Shown here: in pieces, positions 5,798 through 13,423 of the stretch | Numbering within the stretch: position 1 is the first letter of the stretch | Layout: each line of letters starts with the position of its first letter | Assembly: GCA_029252865.1 (NCBI GenBank) | Contig: JAQXAP010000033.1 | Span: 1 to 40,293, forward strand | Direction of reading: 5' to 3' | Length of the DNA: 40,293 nt | Source of the DNA: Polaribacter sp. | GTDB taxonomy: Bacteria > Bacteroidota > Bacteroidia > Flavobacteriales > Flavobacteriaceae | Program-made: the position numbers and the translations under genes | The notes under the pieces: generated by a model | What the model was told of the DNA's origin: nothing | The model's input: only the letters and a program-made list of their open reading frames with translations | The model's database searches: none

Positions 5798-7072
5798 ATG
5801 GCTACACAAAATTTAGCAACAAGCGCATTACATGCAGGGCATGACGTAAAACAAACCGGAGGTACAAGGGCAGTTCCTATTTATCAAACATCATCATATG
5901 TTTTTAATGATTCAGAACATGCAGCAAACCTTTTCTCATTAAAAGAATTAGGTTTTATTTACACGCGTTTAAATAACCCGACAAATCAAATATTGCAAGA
6001 TCGTTTAGCGGCAATAGAAGGAGGAATTGGAGCTGTAGTTTTTGCTTCTGGAACAGCAGCAATTTCAACAGGTCTATTAACGTTATTAAAAGCCGGAGAT
6101 CATATTGTGGCTTCTAGTAGTTTATATGGTGGTACTTACAACTTATTAAGCGTTACTTTGCCAAGATTCGGAATTACAACTACGTTTGTTGATGCATCAG
6201 ATCCTAATAATTTTGCAGCTGCAGTTAAGGAAAACACAAGAGCATTTTTTGTAGAATCTCTAGGGAACCCTAAACTAGATGTTTTAGATTTAGAAGCTAT
6301 ATCAGAGCAATCCAAAGAAGCAGGTGTTCCTTTTATTGTTGATAATACTGTTGCAACACCGGTTTTATTGAATCCAATAAAACATGGAGCAGATATTGTT
6401 ATACATTCATTGACAAAATATATTGGAGGACAAGGAACTTCTTTAGGTGGTGCAATTGTTGATGCTGGAACTTTTAATTGGGCAAACGGAAAATTCCCTG
6501 AATTTACAGAGCCTTCTGCAGGTTACCATGGTTTACAATATCATGATGCACTGGGTGCAGCAGCGTTTACATTTAAATTAATTTTAGAAGGATTAAGAGA
6601 TTTTGGCGGTGCGTTAAGTCCTACCAATGCGTTTAATATTATTCAAGGTTTAGAGACTTTACCCGTAAGAATTAAACAACATTCTGAAAATGCTTTGGCA
6701 TTAGCTACTTGGTTAGAAGCTCAAGATGAGGTAGTTTGGGTAAATTATCCTGGTTTAAAAAGTAATAAATACAATGTTTTAGCAAAAAAATATTTACCTA
6801 AAGGACAAAGTGGATTGATAACTTTTGGAGTAAAGGGAGGTTTTGAAGCAGCAAAAATAGTTGCAAATACAACAAAAATATTCTCTTTACTAGCGAATAT
6901 TGGTGATACAAAGTCATTAATAATTCATCCAGCAAGTACAACGCATCAACAGTTAGATGAAAAAGAGCAGGCGAGTGCAGGTGTTAGTCAAGATTTAATT
7001 AGATTATCTGTTGGTATTGAAGATTTAGAAGATTTAAAGGAAGATTTAAAAGCAGCTTTTTCAGAAATTTAA
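5798..7072 (+). CDS. metY: O-acetylhomoserine sulfhydrylase (aminocarboxypropyltransferase)
   Basis: A 424-aa PLP enzyme of the Cys/Met metabolism family that joins sulfide to O-acetylhomoserine to give homocysteine. The schiff-base lysine is Lys207 in VIHSLTKYIGG. YTRLNNPT (55-62) supplies phosphate-binding residues from the partner subunit, ASGTAAI (83-89) binds the cofactor phosphate, and the long insert FPEFTEPSAGYHGL is typical of MetY and absent from MetB, MetC and MetZ. Length fits MetY (about 425-430 aa) rather than cystathionine synthase (about 385). The gene is the first after the SAM-I riboswitch and is followed 91 nt later by the metX-thrA fusion that supplies its substrate. Confidence 0.95.
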   Translation: MATQNLATSALHAGHDVKQTGGTRAVPIYQTSSYVFNDSEHAANLFSLKELGFIYTRLNNPTNQILQDRLAAIEGGIGAVVFASGTAAISTGLLTLLKAGDHIVASSSLYGGTYNLLSVTLPRFGITTTFVDASDPNNFAAAVKENTRAFFVESLGNPKLDVLDLEAISEQSKEAGVPFIVDNTVATPVLLNPIKHGADIVIHSLTKYIGGQGTSLGGAIVDAGTFNWANGKFPEFTEPSAGYHGLQYHDALGAAAFTFKLILEGLRDFGGALSPTNAFNIIQGLETLPVRIKQHSENALALATWLEAQDEVVWVNYPGLKSNKYNVLAKKYLPKGQSGLITFGVKGGFEAAKIVANTTKIFSLLANIGDTKSLIIHPASTTHQQLDEKEQASAGVSQDLIRLSVGIEDLEDLKEDLKAAFSEI

Positions 7073-7163
7073 TAAGTGTATCGCTTTATAACATGTTAAA
7101 CTAGAGGGTTTTATTTTGTATGAAGCTCTGAGCAGTGCTCTATCAGACAAATAAAAATAAGAG

Positions 7164-10100
7164 TTGAAAGATTTGTTAAGACATATCAAGGTAAAAAATT
7201 TTACAACAGAAGCTAGTATTTTAATTCCTGAAATTAATTTGAGTTATCAAGTTTTTGGAAAAAAATTAGGTACAGCTCCTGTTGTTTTAATCAATCATGC
7301 TTTAACCGGAAATAGCAGTGTTGCGGGTAAAGAAGGTTGGTGGCAAGATGTTGTTGGTGATAAAAAAGCCATAAATACTCAAGTTTATACTATTTTATCA
7401 TTCAACATTCCTGGAAATGGTTTTGACGGTTTGTTAATCGATAATTACAAAGATTTTATCGCAAGAGATATTGCTAGAATATTTTTAAAGGGTTTATCAG
7501 TACTAAAAATAAATAAATTATTTGCATTAATTGGGGGTTCTTTAGGCGGAGGGATTGCTTGGGAGATGGTCGTTTTAAATAATAAAATTACAAAACATTT
7601 TTTACCAATTGCAACCGACTGGAAATCGACAGATTGGTTAATTGCTAATTGTCAAATTCAAGAACAATTTTTGGTAAATTCGAGCAATCCAGTTCATGAT
7701 GCTCGCATGCACGCTATGTTGTGTTATAGAACGCCAGAATCTTTTAAAGAGCGCTTTCGTCGATCTAAAAAAGACGATTCAGATATTTTTGATGTTGAAA
7801 GTTGGTTGTTGCATCACGGGAAATCTTTGCAAGAACGCTATCAATTATCGTCTTACAAATTAATGAATCAATTATTAAAGACGATTGATGTTACTATTGG
7901 TGGTAAAAAGAATATTCAAAATTTAGATAAAATTGAGGCTAATATTCACATTATTGGTGTTGATTCTGATTTATTTTTTACTGCAGAAGAAAATAGAGAA
8001 ACACACAAGAAGTTGGCCTTAACAAAAGATAATGTCACTTATTATGAAATAAATTCGGTTCATGGTCATGATGCTTTTTTGATGGAATATGATCAATTAC
8101 AGAAAATTATTGAACCTATTTTTAATAAAGATTACAAAGAAAATAAGATGAAAGTTTTAAAGTTTGGAGGGAAATCTTTGTCCAATGGAATAGGATTGGA
8201 AAATGCGATTGAAATTATTGCAGGCAAATATAAAGACGGAGAACAAATTACAGTTGTTACATCTGCTAGAGGAGATGCAACAAACGAACTAGAAGCTATT
8301 TTAGAAAAAGCGGTGTCAAAAAAAGACTATAGTTTAGCATTTGAAAAGTTTAAAGAATATCAATTAAAACCTAAATGTATAGTAGATTTTTCTGAGGAGC
8401 TCTCTAAGTTAGAAACTATTTTTGAAGGTGTTTCTTTATTAGGCGATTATAGTAAAAAAATAAAAGACGAAGTTTTGGCTCAAGGTGAATTGATGTCTAT
8501 AAAAATAGTCGCAAGTTTATTAAAGAAAAGAAATATTTCAGCAAACGCAGTAGATTCTAGATTTTTAATTATTACAGATGAAAATTTTGGAAATGCACAA
8601 CCGATAACTGCTATTTCAAGAGAAAATGTAGTTAGTTTTTTTAAGAAAAGTAAAAATACTATCAATATTGTTTCTGGATTTATTGCATCAAATAAAAAAG
8701 GAATAACAACTACTTTAGGTAGAAATGGTAGTAATTATACAGCTGCTTTAATAGCTAACTATTTAGATGCTGATGAGTTGCAGAATTACACGCATGTTAG
8801 TGGTATTTTTACTGCGAATCCAGATTTAGTTGCTGATGCTAAAAAGATTGAACAACTATCATTCTCAGAGGCAAATGAATTAGCTAATTTTGGAGCGACT
8901 ATTTTACATGCAAAAACTATTATACCTTTATTAGAGAAAAATATAAATCTTCGAATTTTAAACACGTTTAATAAAGAAGATAAAGGAACTTTAATAACAG
9001 CAGAGTCATCCACAAAAGGAATTAAATCTATTTCTACGATTGATAACGTTGCGTTATTAAATTTTGAGGGTAGAGGTTTGTTAGGTAAAGTTGGTATCGA
9101 TGCTCGTATTTTTAAAACCTTAAGTGATCGAAATATTAGTATTAGTATTATATCTCAAGGTTCTTCGGAGAGAGGAATTGGGTTAATTATTGATGCGGAT
9201 AAAGCACAAGAAGCAGTTGTTGCTCTTGAAAAAGAATTTGAAAACGATTTTTATTCACAAGATGTTAATCAGATTTCAATTGTAAATAATGTTGCTATTA
9301 TTTCTATTATCGGTCAAGATTTAAGTGAGTTTCATCATCCATATAATGCACTGATTGAAAACCAAATTGTACCTGTTTTATTCAATAATACTGTTACTGG
9401 AAAAAATGTGAGTTTGGTGGTTAAAAAAGATCAATTGCACAAAGCTGTTAATGTAATTCATGGTCAAGTTTTTGGGATTACAAAAAAAATAAATATTGCT
9501 ATTTTTGGTAAAGGATTAGTTGGCGGAGCTTTAATTGATCAAATAATTGATAACACGCAATCAATTTTAGAAAGAAGAAAGCTTCAATTAAATGTTTTTG
9601 CTGTAGCAAATTCAAAAAAAGTATTACTAAATAAGGATGGAGTTTCCAAAAACTGGAAAGAAGATCTTTTAGAAAAAGGAGATGATAATGTTTCTATAGA
9701 CGATGTTATTACATTCGCAAACGAACATCATTTTGAAAACTTAATTGCTGTTGATAATACGGCAAGTGTCAATTTTGTATCTAATTACATCCCTTTAATA
9801 GAGGCAGGTTTCGATTTAGTTTCTTGTAATAAAATAGCAAATACTTTATCATTTGATTTTTACAAAGAAGTAAGATCAAAGTTAAAAGAGTATAAAAAGC
9901 AGTATCTGTATGAAACAAATGTGGGTGCAGGATTGCCTTTAATTGATACGATTCGTCTTTTGCATGAGTCTGGAGAAAATATCACTAAAATTAGAGGTGT
10001 TTTTTCAGGGAGTTTAAGTTATATTTTTAATACTTTTTCTACTGAAAATGGTTCTTTTTCAAAAATATTACAAGATGCAATTGATAAAGGTTTTACTGAA

Positions 10101-10565
10101 CCAGATCCACGTGAAGATTTAGGGGGAAATGATGTTGCTAGAAAGCTGTTAATTTTAGCGAGAGAATTAGATTTAGAAAATGAATTATCAGAAGTTGAAA
10201 TAAAAAATCTAATTCCAGAACATTTAAGAGATGGCTCTGCGGATGAGTTTCTGGGTAGTTTAGAATTATTAAACGTTGAATATCAAAATCTAAAAGATAG
10301 TCAAAAACCAAATCAAGTTTTGCGGTATATCGGTGAGTTAAGTGGAGATTTATCAAAAAATAAAGGAAAATTAGAAGTAAAATTAGTTTCTACACCCAAA
10401 ACTACACCTTTAGGTTCGTTAAAGGGATCTGATGCAATATTTGAAATTTACACGGAATCTTATGGAGGGCAACCAATTGTAATCCAAGGTGCAGGAGCTG
10501 GTGCAAGCGTTACTGCAAGGGGAGTTTTTGGAGATATTTTAAGATTAGCAAAACATAACAACTAA
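7164..10565 (+). CDS. Fused homoserine O-acyltransferase - aspartokinase - homoserine dehydrogenase
   Basis: One uninterrupted 1133-aa frame carries three enzymes. Residues 1-325 are a short MetX-type alpha/beta hydrolase: INHALTGNS, nucleophile elbow GGSLGG (Ser126), VDSDLFF (Asp269) and GHDAFL (His302). Residues 329-770 are an aspartokinase with its regulatory ACT region: MKVLKFGGKS, GELMS, TTLGRNGSN. Residues 775-1133 are a homoserine dehydrogenase: GKGLVGG nucleotide loop, ETNVGAGLP, GVFSGSLSYIF and EPDPREDLGGNDVARK. The last 805 aa match E. coli ThrA in size. The start is TTG at 7164; no in-frame ATG precedes the MetX core. Met329 could be the ancestral thrA start. Several aspartokinase residues differ from the family (GSN for GSD, YTHVSG for WTDVxG), so kinase activity is uncertain. 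It feeds acyl-homoserine to MetY and MetZ. Confidence 0.93.
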   Translation: MKDLLRHIKVKNFTTEASILIPEINLSYQVFGKKLGTAPVVLINHALTGNSSVAGKEGWWQDVVGDKKAINTQVYTILSFNIPGNGFDGLLIDNYKDFIARDIARIFLKGLSVLKINKLFALIGGSLGGGIAWEMVVLNNKITKHFLPIATDWKSTDWLIANCQIQEQFLVNSSNPVHDARMHAMLCYRTPESFKERFRRSKKDDSDIFDVESWLLHHGKSLQERYQLSSYKLMNQLLKTIDVTIGGKKNIQNLDKIEANIHIIGVDSDLFFTAEENRETHKKLALTKDNVTYYEINSVHGHDAFLMEYDQLQKIIEPIFNKDYKENKMKVLKFGGKSLSNGIGLENAIEIIAGKYKDGEQITVVTSARGDATNELEAILEKAVSKKDYSLAFEKFKEYQLKPKCIVDFSEELSKLETIFEGVSLLGDYSKKIKDEVLAQGELMSIKIVASLLKKRNISANAVDSRFLIITDENFGNAQPITAISRENVVSFFKKSKNTINIVSGFIASNKKGITTTLGRNGSNYTAALIANYLDADELQNYTHVSGIFTANPDLVADAKKIEQLSFSEANELANFGATILHAKTIIPLLEKNINLRILNTFNKEDKGTLITAESSTKGIKSISTIDNVALLNFEGRGLLGKVGIDARIFKTLSDRNISISIISQGSSERGIGLIIDADKAQEAVVALEKEFENDFYSQDVNQISIVNNVAIISIIGQDLSEFHHPYNALIENQIVPVLFNNTVTGKNVSLVVKKDQLHKAVNVIHGQVFGITKKINIAIFGKGLVGGALIDQIIDNTQSILERRKLQLNVFAVANSKKVLLNKDGVSKNWKEDLLEKGDDNVSIDDVITFANEHHFENLIAVDNTASVNFVSNYIPLIEAGFDLVSCNKIANTLSFDFYKEVRSKLKEYKKQYLYETNVGAGLPLIDTIRLLHESGENITKIRGVFSGSLSYIFNTFSTENGSFSKILQDAIDKGFTEPDPREDLGGNDVARKLLILARELDLENELSEVEIKNLIPEHLRDGSADEFLGSLELLNVEYQNLKDSQKPNQVLRYIGELSGDLSKNKGKLEVKLVSTPKTTPLGSLKGSDAIFEIYTESYGGQPIVIQGAGAGASVTARGVFGDILRLAKHNN

Positions 10566-10622
10566 ACATTAAAGGTTATTAGTAATTGCACTCTGGTGTA
10601 GACTAATACCAAAATTTATGAT

Positions 10623-11789
10623 ATGAGTAGACACTTCGAAACTGAAGCAATTAGAAATCAAACGGAACGCTCTCAATTTTCAGAACATTCGACACCATTA
10701 TACTTGACATCGAGTTTTGTTTTTGATGATGCAGAAGAGATGCGTTTATCCTTTGCAGAGGAAAAGGAGCGTAATCTTTATAGTCGATTTACAAACCCAA
10801 ATACAACCGAATTTGTAGATAAAATTGTTGCCATGGAGGGTGCAGAAGCTGGTTATGCTTTTGCAACTGGAATGGCGGCTATTTTTTCATCATTTGCAGC
10901 GTTATTAAATGCTGGAGATCATATTGTTTCATGTAGATCTGTATTCGGCTCAACACATGGGATGTTTAATAACTATTTACCAAAATGGAATATTGAGACT
11001 TCTTATTTTAAGGTGGATGAAGTGGATTTAATAGAGGGATTAATCAAAGAAAATACAAAGATTCTCTATATTGAAACGCCAACAAACCCCGGTTTAGATA
11101 TTTTAGATTTAGAATTGATTGGAAATATTGCAAAAAAATCTAATCTTATTTTTATTGTTGATAATTGTTTTGCAACTCCTTATATACAGCAACCGATAAA
11201 ATTTGGTGCAGATTTAGTAATTCACTCTGCTACAAAATTAATTGACGGGCAGGGTAGGGTTTTAGGTGGAGTTACTGTAGGCAACAAAAAATTATTAAGA
11301 GAAATCTATTTGTTTGCGAGAAATACAGGTCCAGCAATGTCTCCTTTTAATGCATGGGTGTTGTCTAAAAGTTTAGAAACCTTATCTGTAAGAGTAGAAA
11401 AACATTGTGAAAATGCTTTAAAGGTTGCAACTTTTCTAGAGGGAAATAAAAATGTAAAATTTGTAAAATACCCATTTTTAAAAACGCATCCTCAATATGA
11501 GGTTGCTAAGACTCAGATGAAATTAGGTGGAAATATAGTTGCTTTCGAAATTAAAGGAGGACTTGAAGCAGGAGTCGCTTTTTTGGATAAAATTCAAATG
11601 TGTTCATTATCTGCAAATCTCGGAGATACCAGAACAATTGTATCTCACCCTTCATCCACTACCCATGGCAGATTGTCTATAGAAGATCGTTTAGAGGTTG
11701 GTATTACAAATGGTTTGGTCAGAATATCTGTTGGATTAGAGCATGTAGAAGATATTATCGCTGACATTCAGCAAGCTTTGGAGTTGTGA
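10623..11789 (+). CDS. metZ: O-succinylhomoserine sulfhydrylase-type PLP enzyme
   Basis: A 388-aa member of the same PLP family as metY but of the shorter MetZ/MetB class. The lysine is Lys205 in VIHSATKLIDGQGRVLGG, where the GQGR.LGG version of the motif is characteristic of MetZ. YSRFTNPN (53-60), ATGMAAIF (81-88) and ETPTNPGLDI (151-160) are the other cofactor and substrate blocks. It is expected to form homocysteine directly from an acylated homoserine and sulfide. It lies 57 nt after the metX-thrA fusion and probably belongs to the same transcript. Cystathionine gamma-synthase is the main alternative and cannot be excluded without activity data. Confidence 0.85.
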   Translation: MSRHFETEAIRNQTERSQFSEHSTPLYLTSSFVFDDAEEMRLSFAEEKERNLYSRFTNPNTTEFVDKIVAMEGAEAGYAFATGMAAIFSSFAALLNAGDHIVSCRSVFGSTHGMFNNYLPKWNIETSYFKVDEVDLIEGLIKENTKILYIETPTNPGLDILDLELIGNIAKKSNLIFIVDNCFATPYIQQPIKFGADLVIHSATKLIDGQGRVLGGVTVGNKKLLREIYLFARNTGPAMSPFNAWVLSKSLETLSVRVEKHCENALKVATFLEGNKNVKFVKYPFLKTHPQYEVAKTQMKLGGNIVAFEIKGGLEAGVAFLDKIQMCSLSANLGDTRTIVSHPSSTTHGRLSIEDRLEVGITNGLVRISVGLEHVEDIIADIQQALEL

Positions 11790-11907
11790 TAAAATTAGTC
11801 AAAACATAATACCATAATTCTAGATTTGTAATTTTTTTATTTTCATTAAAAAAGTTTATCACACTGTTTTGTAATACTAATTTCATTTAATTGTGTAATT
11901 TAGTGCT

Positions 11908-12321
11908 ATGCTTTCAAAGAAAACAAAATACGGTATTAAAGCACTCACATATTTAGCAAGGCAAGAGAATAAAAATCCTGTCTCTATTGCGACAATATCT
12001 GAGAGCGAAAATATTTCTTTAAAATTTTTAGAAAGTATTTTATTAACACTTCGTAAAAATGGTTTGTTAGGATCAAAAAAAGGAAAAGGTGGTGGTTACT
12101 ATCTCATAAAAGAACCTAATCAAATTCAAATGACTGCAGTGATGAGAATTTTAGAAGGTCCCATTTCTATGGTTCCTTGTGTGAGTTTAAATTTTTATGA
12201 AAAATGTGATGATTGTCCTGAGGAGAACACATGCGCTGTGCATAAATTAATGATTCAATTAAGAGATAGTTCTTTAAAAATTTTTAGAAATAGTAGTTTG
12301 GCTGATTTGTGTAATTGCTAA
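11908..12321 (+). CDS. Rrf2-family transcriptional regulator
   Basis: A 137-aa regulator with the Rrf2 winged helix (MLSKKTKYGIKALTYLARQ, ISLKFLESILLTLRKNGLL, SKKGKGGGYYL). After the DNA-binding domain there are Cys91, Cys100, Cys103 and Cys109 in VPC...EKCDDCPEENTC, a spacing resembling the cluster-binding loop of IscR-type members, plus an unusual CNC at the C terminus (135, 137). It could sense an iron-sulfur cluster or cysteine/O-acetylserine status like CymR. Its place between the methionine genes and the cys operon suggests it represses sulfate assimilation, and two matching palindromes lie in front of that operon. Target and ligand are inferred. Confidence 0.9.
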   Translation: MLSKKTKYGIKALTYLARQENKNPVSIATISESENISLKFLESILLTLRKNGLLGSKKGKGGGYYLIKEPNQIQMTAVMRILEGPISMVPCVSLNFYEKCDDCPEENTCAVHKLMIQLRDSSLKIFRNSSLADLCNC

Positions 12322-12409
12322 AAGTTTCTTCATATTTTAATGTTATTTTTTATTACTAAAACCTTGTAGTAATCTAGTATTCTCATTTTTATTGTCTTTT
12401 TTTATTAAT

Positions 12410-12425
12410 CTACTAAATCTATAGG
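12410..12425 (+). promoter_or_regulatory. Candidate operator 1 for the Rrf2 regulator
   Basis: CTACTAAATCTATAGG has the form CTACT-N6-ATAGG, shared with a second site 80 bp downstream. It lies about 65 bp upstream of the cys-operon -7 box. Confidence 0.4.
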
Positions 12426-12475
12426 GTTTGTGTAATTTTTACTTTTTTATCGTACTGAATTATCTGAAAATATAT

Positions 12476-12483
12476 TATGTTTG
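12476..12483 (+). promoter_or_regulatory. -7 element of the cys operon promoter
   Basis: TATGTTTG matches TAnnTTTG. A clear -33 TTG is missing, as expected of a promoter that needs an activator or is under strong control. The start codon of the first gene is 46 nt downstream. Confidence 0.6.
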
Positions 12484-12489
12484 CATACC

Positions 12490-12505
12490 CTACTGATTTA
12501 ATAGG
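12490..12505 (+). promoter_or_regulatory. Candidate operator 2 for the Rrf2 regulator, at the start site
   Basis: CTACTGATTTAATAGG has the same CTACT-N6-ATAGG form as site 1 and, with its flanking C, is an imperfect palindrome CCTAcT/AaTAGG. It begins 7 nt after the -7 box, so a bound protein would cover the transcription start. Confidence 0.5.
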
Positions 12506-12528
12506 ATATCTGTTTGAATTAATTTTTT

Positions 12529-12792
12529 ATGATTTTAGACCAAGTAATTTTCAGTAAAAAAGTACAAAGTAAAGGATTTGAAAGTGATAGCAGTTCTGAA
12601 AGACCTTTGCGAAGTGTATTGAAAGCATTAAGCTGGAGAGTTGTTGGGACGATGGATACTTTACTAGTTTCTTATTATGCAACAGGTAAATTTACACTTG
12701 CAGCATCAATTGCTACAGTAGATTTTTTAACAAAATTAGTTTTATATTTTTTTCATGAGAGAATATGGAACAGAATAAAATGGGGAAAGTAA
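12529..12792 (+). CDS. DUF2061 small membrane protein
   Basis: An 87-aa protein. After a polar N-terminal third it shows the DUF2061 pattern: SVLKALSWRVVGTMDTLLVS, ATGKFTLAASIATVDFLTKL, and the ending FHERIWNRIKWG. The middle and end can form two membrane helices. The family has no proven function but I recall it recurring with sulfate-activation genes in bacteria, and here it is the first gene of the operon. Its stop overlaps the cysH start (TAATG), so the two are probably translationally coupled. A role in sulfate or adenylyl-sulfate handling at the membrane is only a guess from context. Confidence 0.85.
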   Translation: MILDQVIFSKKVQSKGFESDSSSERPLRSVLKALSWRVVGTMDTLLVSYYATGKFTLAASIATVDFLTKLVLYFFHERIWNRIKWGK

Positions 12793-13406
12793 TGAGCTTA
12801 AACTTAGGACAAATAAATAGGGATTTACAAGGTAAAAGTCCTTTAGAGATTATTAATTGGGCTGCAAGTCTAGCGAAAAGCCCAGTAATTACAACCAACT
12901 TTAGGCCTTACGAAGTGGCAATTTTAAAAGCGGTTACTGATGTTCAAAAAGATATTAAAGTAATCTGGTGTGATACAGGATATAACACTGTTCAAACATA
13001 TAAACACGCAGAGGATATTATTAAAAAACTGAATTTAAATATTCATCTATACACACCGAAACAAACAGCTGCTCATAGAAATGTGGTTTTAGGAATTCCT
13101 TCCGTAGAGGATCCTAAACACGTGCTTTTTACAGAACAAGTAAAGCTAGAACCATTTGCAAGAGCGATGAAAGAGCATCAGCCGGATGTTTGGTTTACAA
13201 ACTTAAGAAAAGGTCAGACGGCATTTAGAAATAGTATTGGGATAGTTTCTCAGAGCAAAGATGGAATTATAAAGGTAAGTCCATTTTATCACTGGACAGA
13301 TAAAGAGTTAGATAGTTATTTAATAGAAAGAAAATTACCAAATGAGTTTTCATATTTCGACCCAACAAAAGTAGAAAGTAATCGTGAATGTGGATTACAT
13401 ATCTAA
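12792..13406 (+). CDS. cysH: CysH-type (phospho)adenylyl-sulfate reductase
   Basis: A 204-aa cytoplasmic thiol-dependent reductase that releases sulfite from activated sulfate. Supporting motifs are KVIWCDTGYNTVQTYKHAED, VKLEPFARAM, FTNLRKGQTAFRN, KVSPFYHWTDKELDSYL and the catalytic-tail ECGLHI with Cys200 four residues from the end. I chose the ATG at 12792 (MSLNLGQ) because it overlaps the previous stop as TAATG; an ATG at 12765 would overlap by 28 nt. The paired cysteines (CC and CxxC) that hold the 4Fe-4S cluster of bacterial APS reductases are absent, which by family rules points to PAPS as substrate, yet no APS kinase gene lies in this operon. Confidence 0.9.
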   Translation: MSLNLGQINRDLQGKSPLEIINWAASLAKSPVITTNFRPYEVAILKAVTDVQKDIKVIWCDTGYNTVQTYKHAEDIIKKLNLNIHLYTPKQTAAHRNVVLGIPSVEDPKHVLFTEQVKLEPFARAMKEHQPDVWFTNLRKGQTAFRNSIGIVSQSKDGIIKVSPFYHWTDKELDSYLIERKLPNEFSYFDPTKVESNRECGLHI

Positions 13407-13423
13407 AAGATATATAGTTAATT

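Noticed and set aside
8480-10356. Minus-strand frames opposite the metX-thrA fusion
   Set aside because: Antisense shadows of a gene whose domains are recognised throughout.
12765-12791. Upstream ATG of cysH giving nine extra residues
   Set aside because: It overlaps the DUF2061 gene by 28 nt, while the TAATG junction at 12790-12794 is the usual coupled start.
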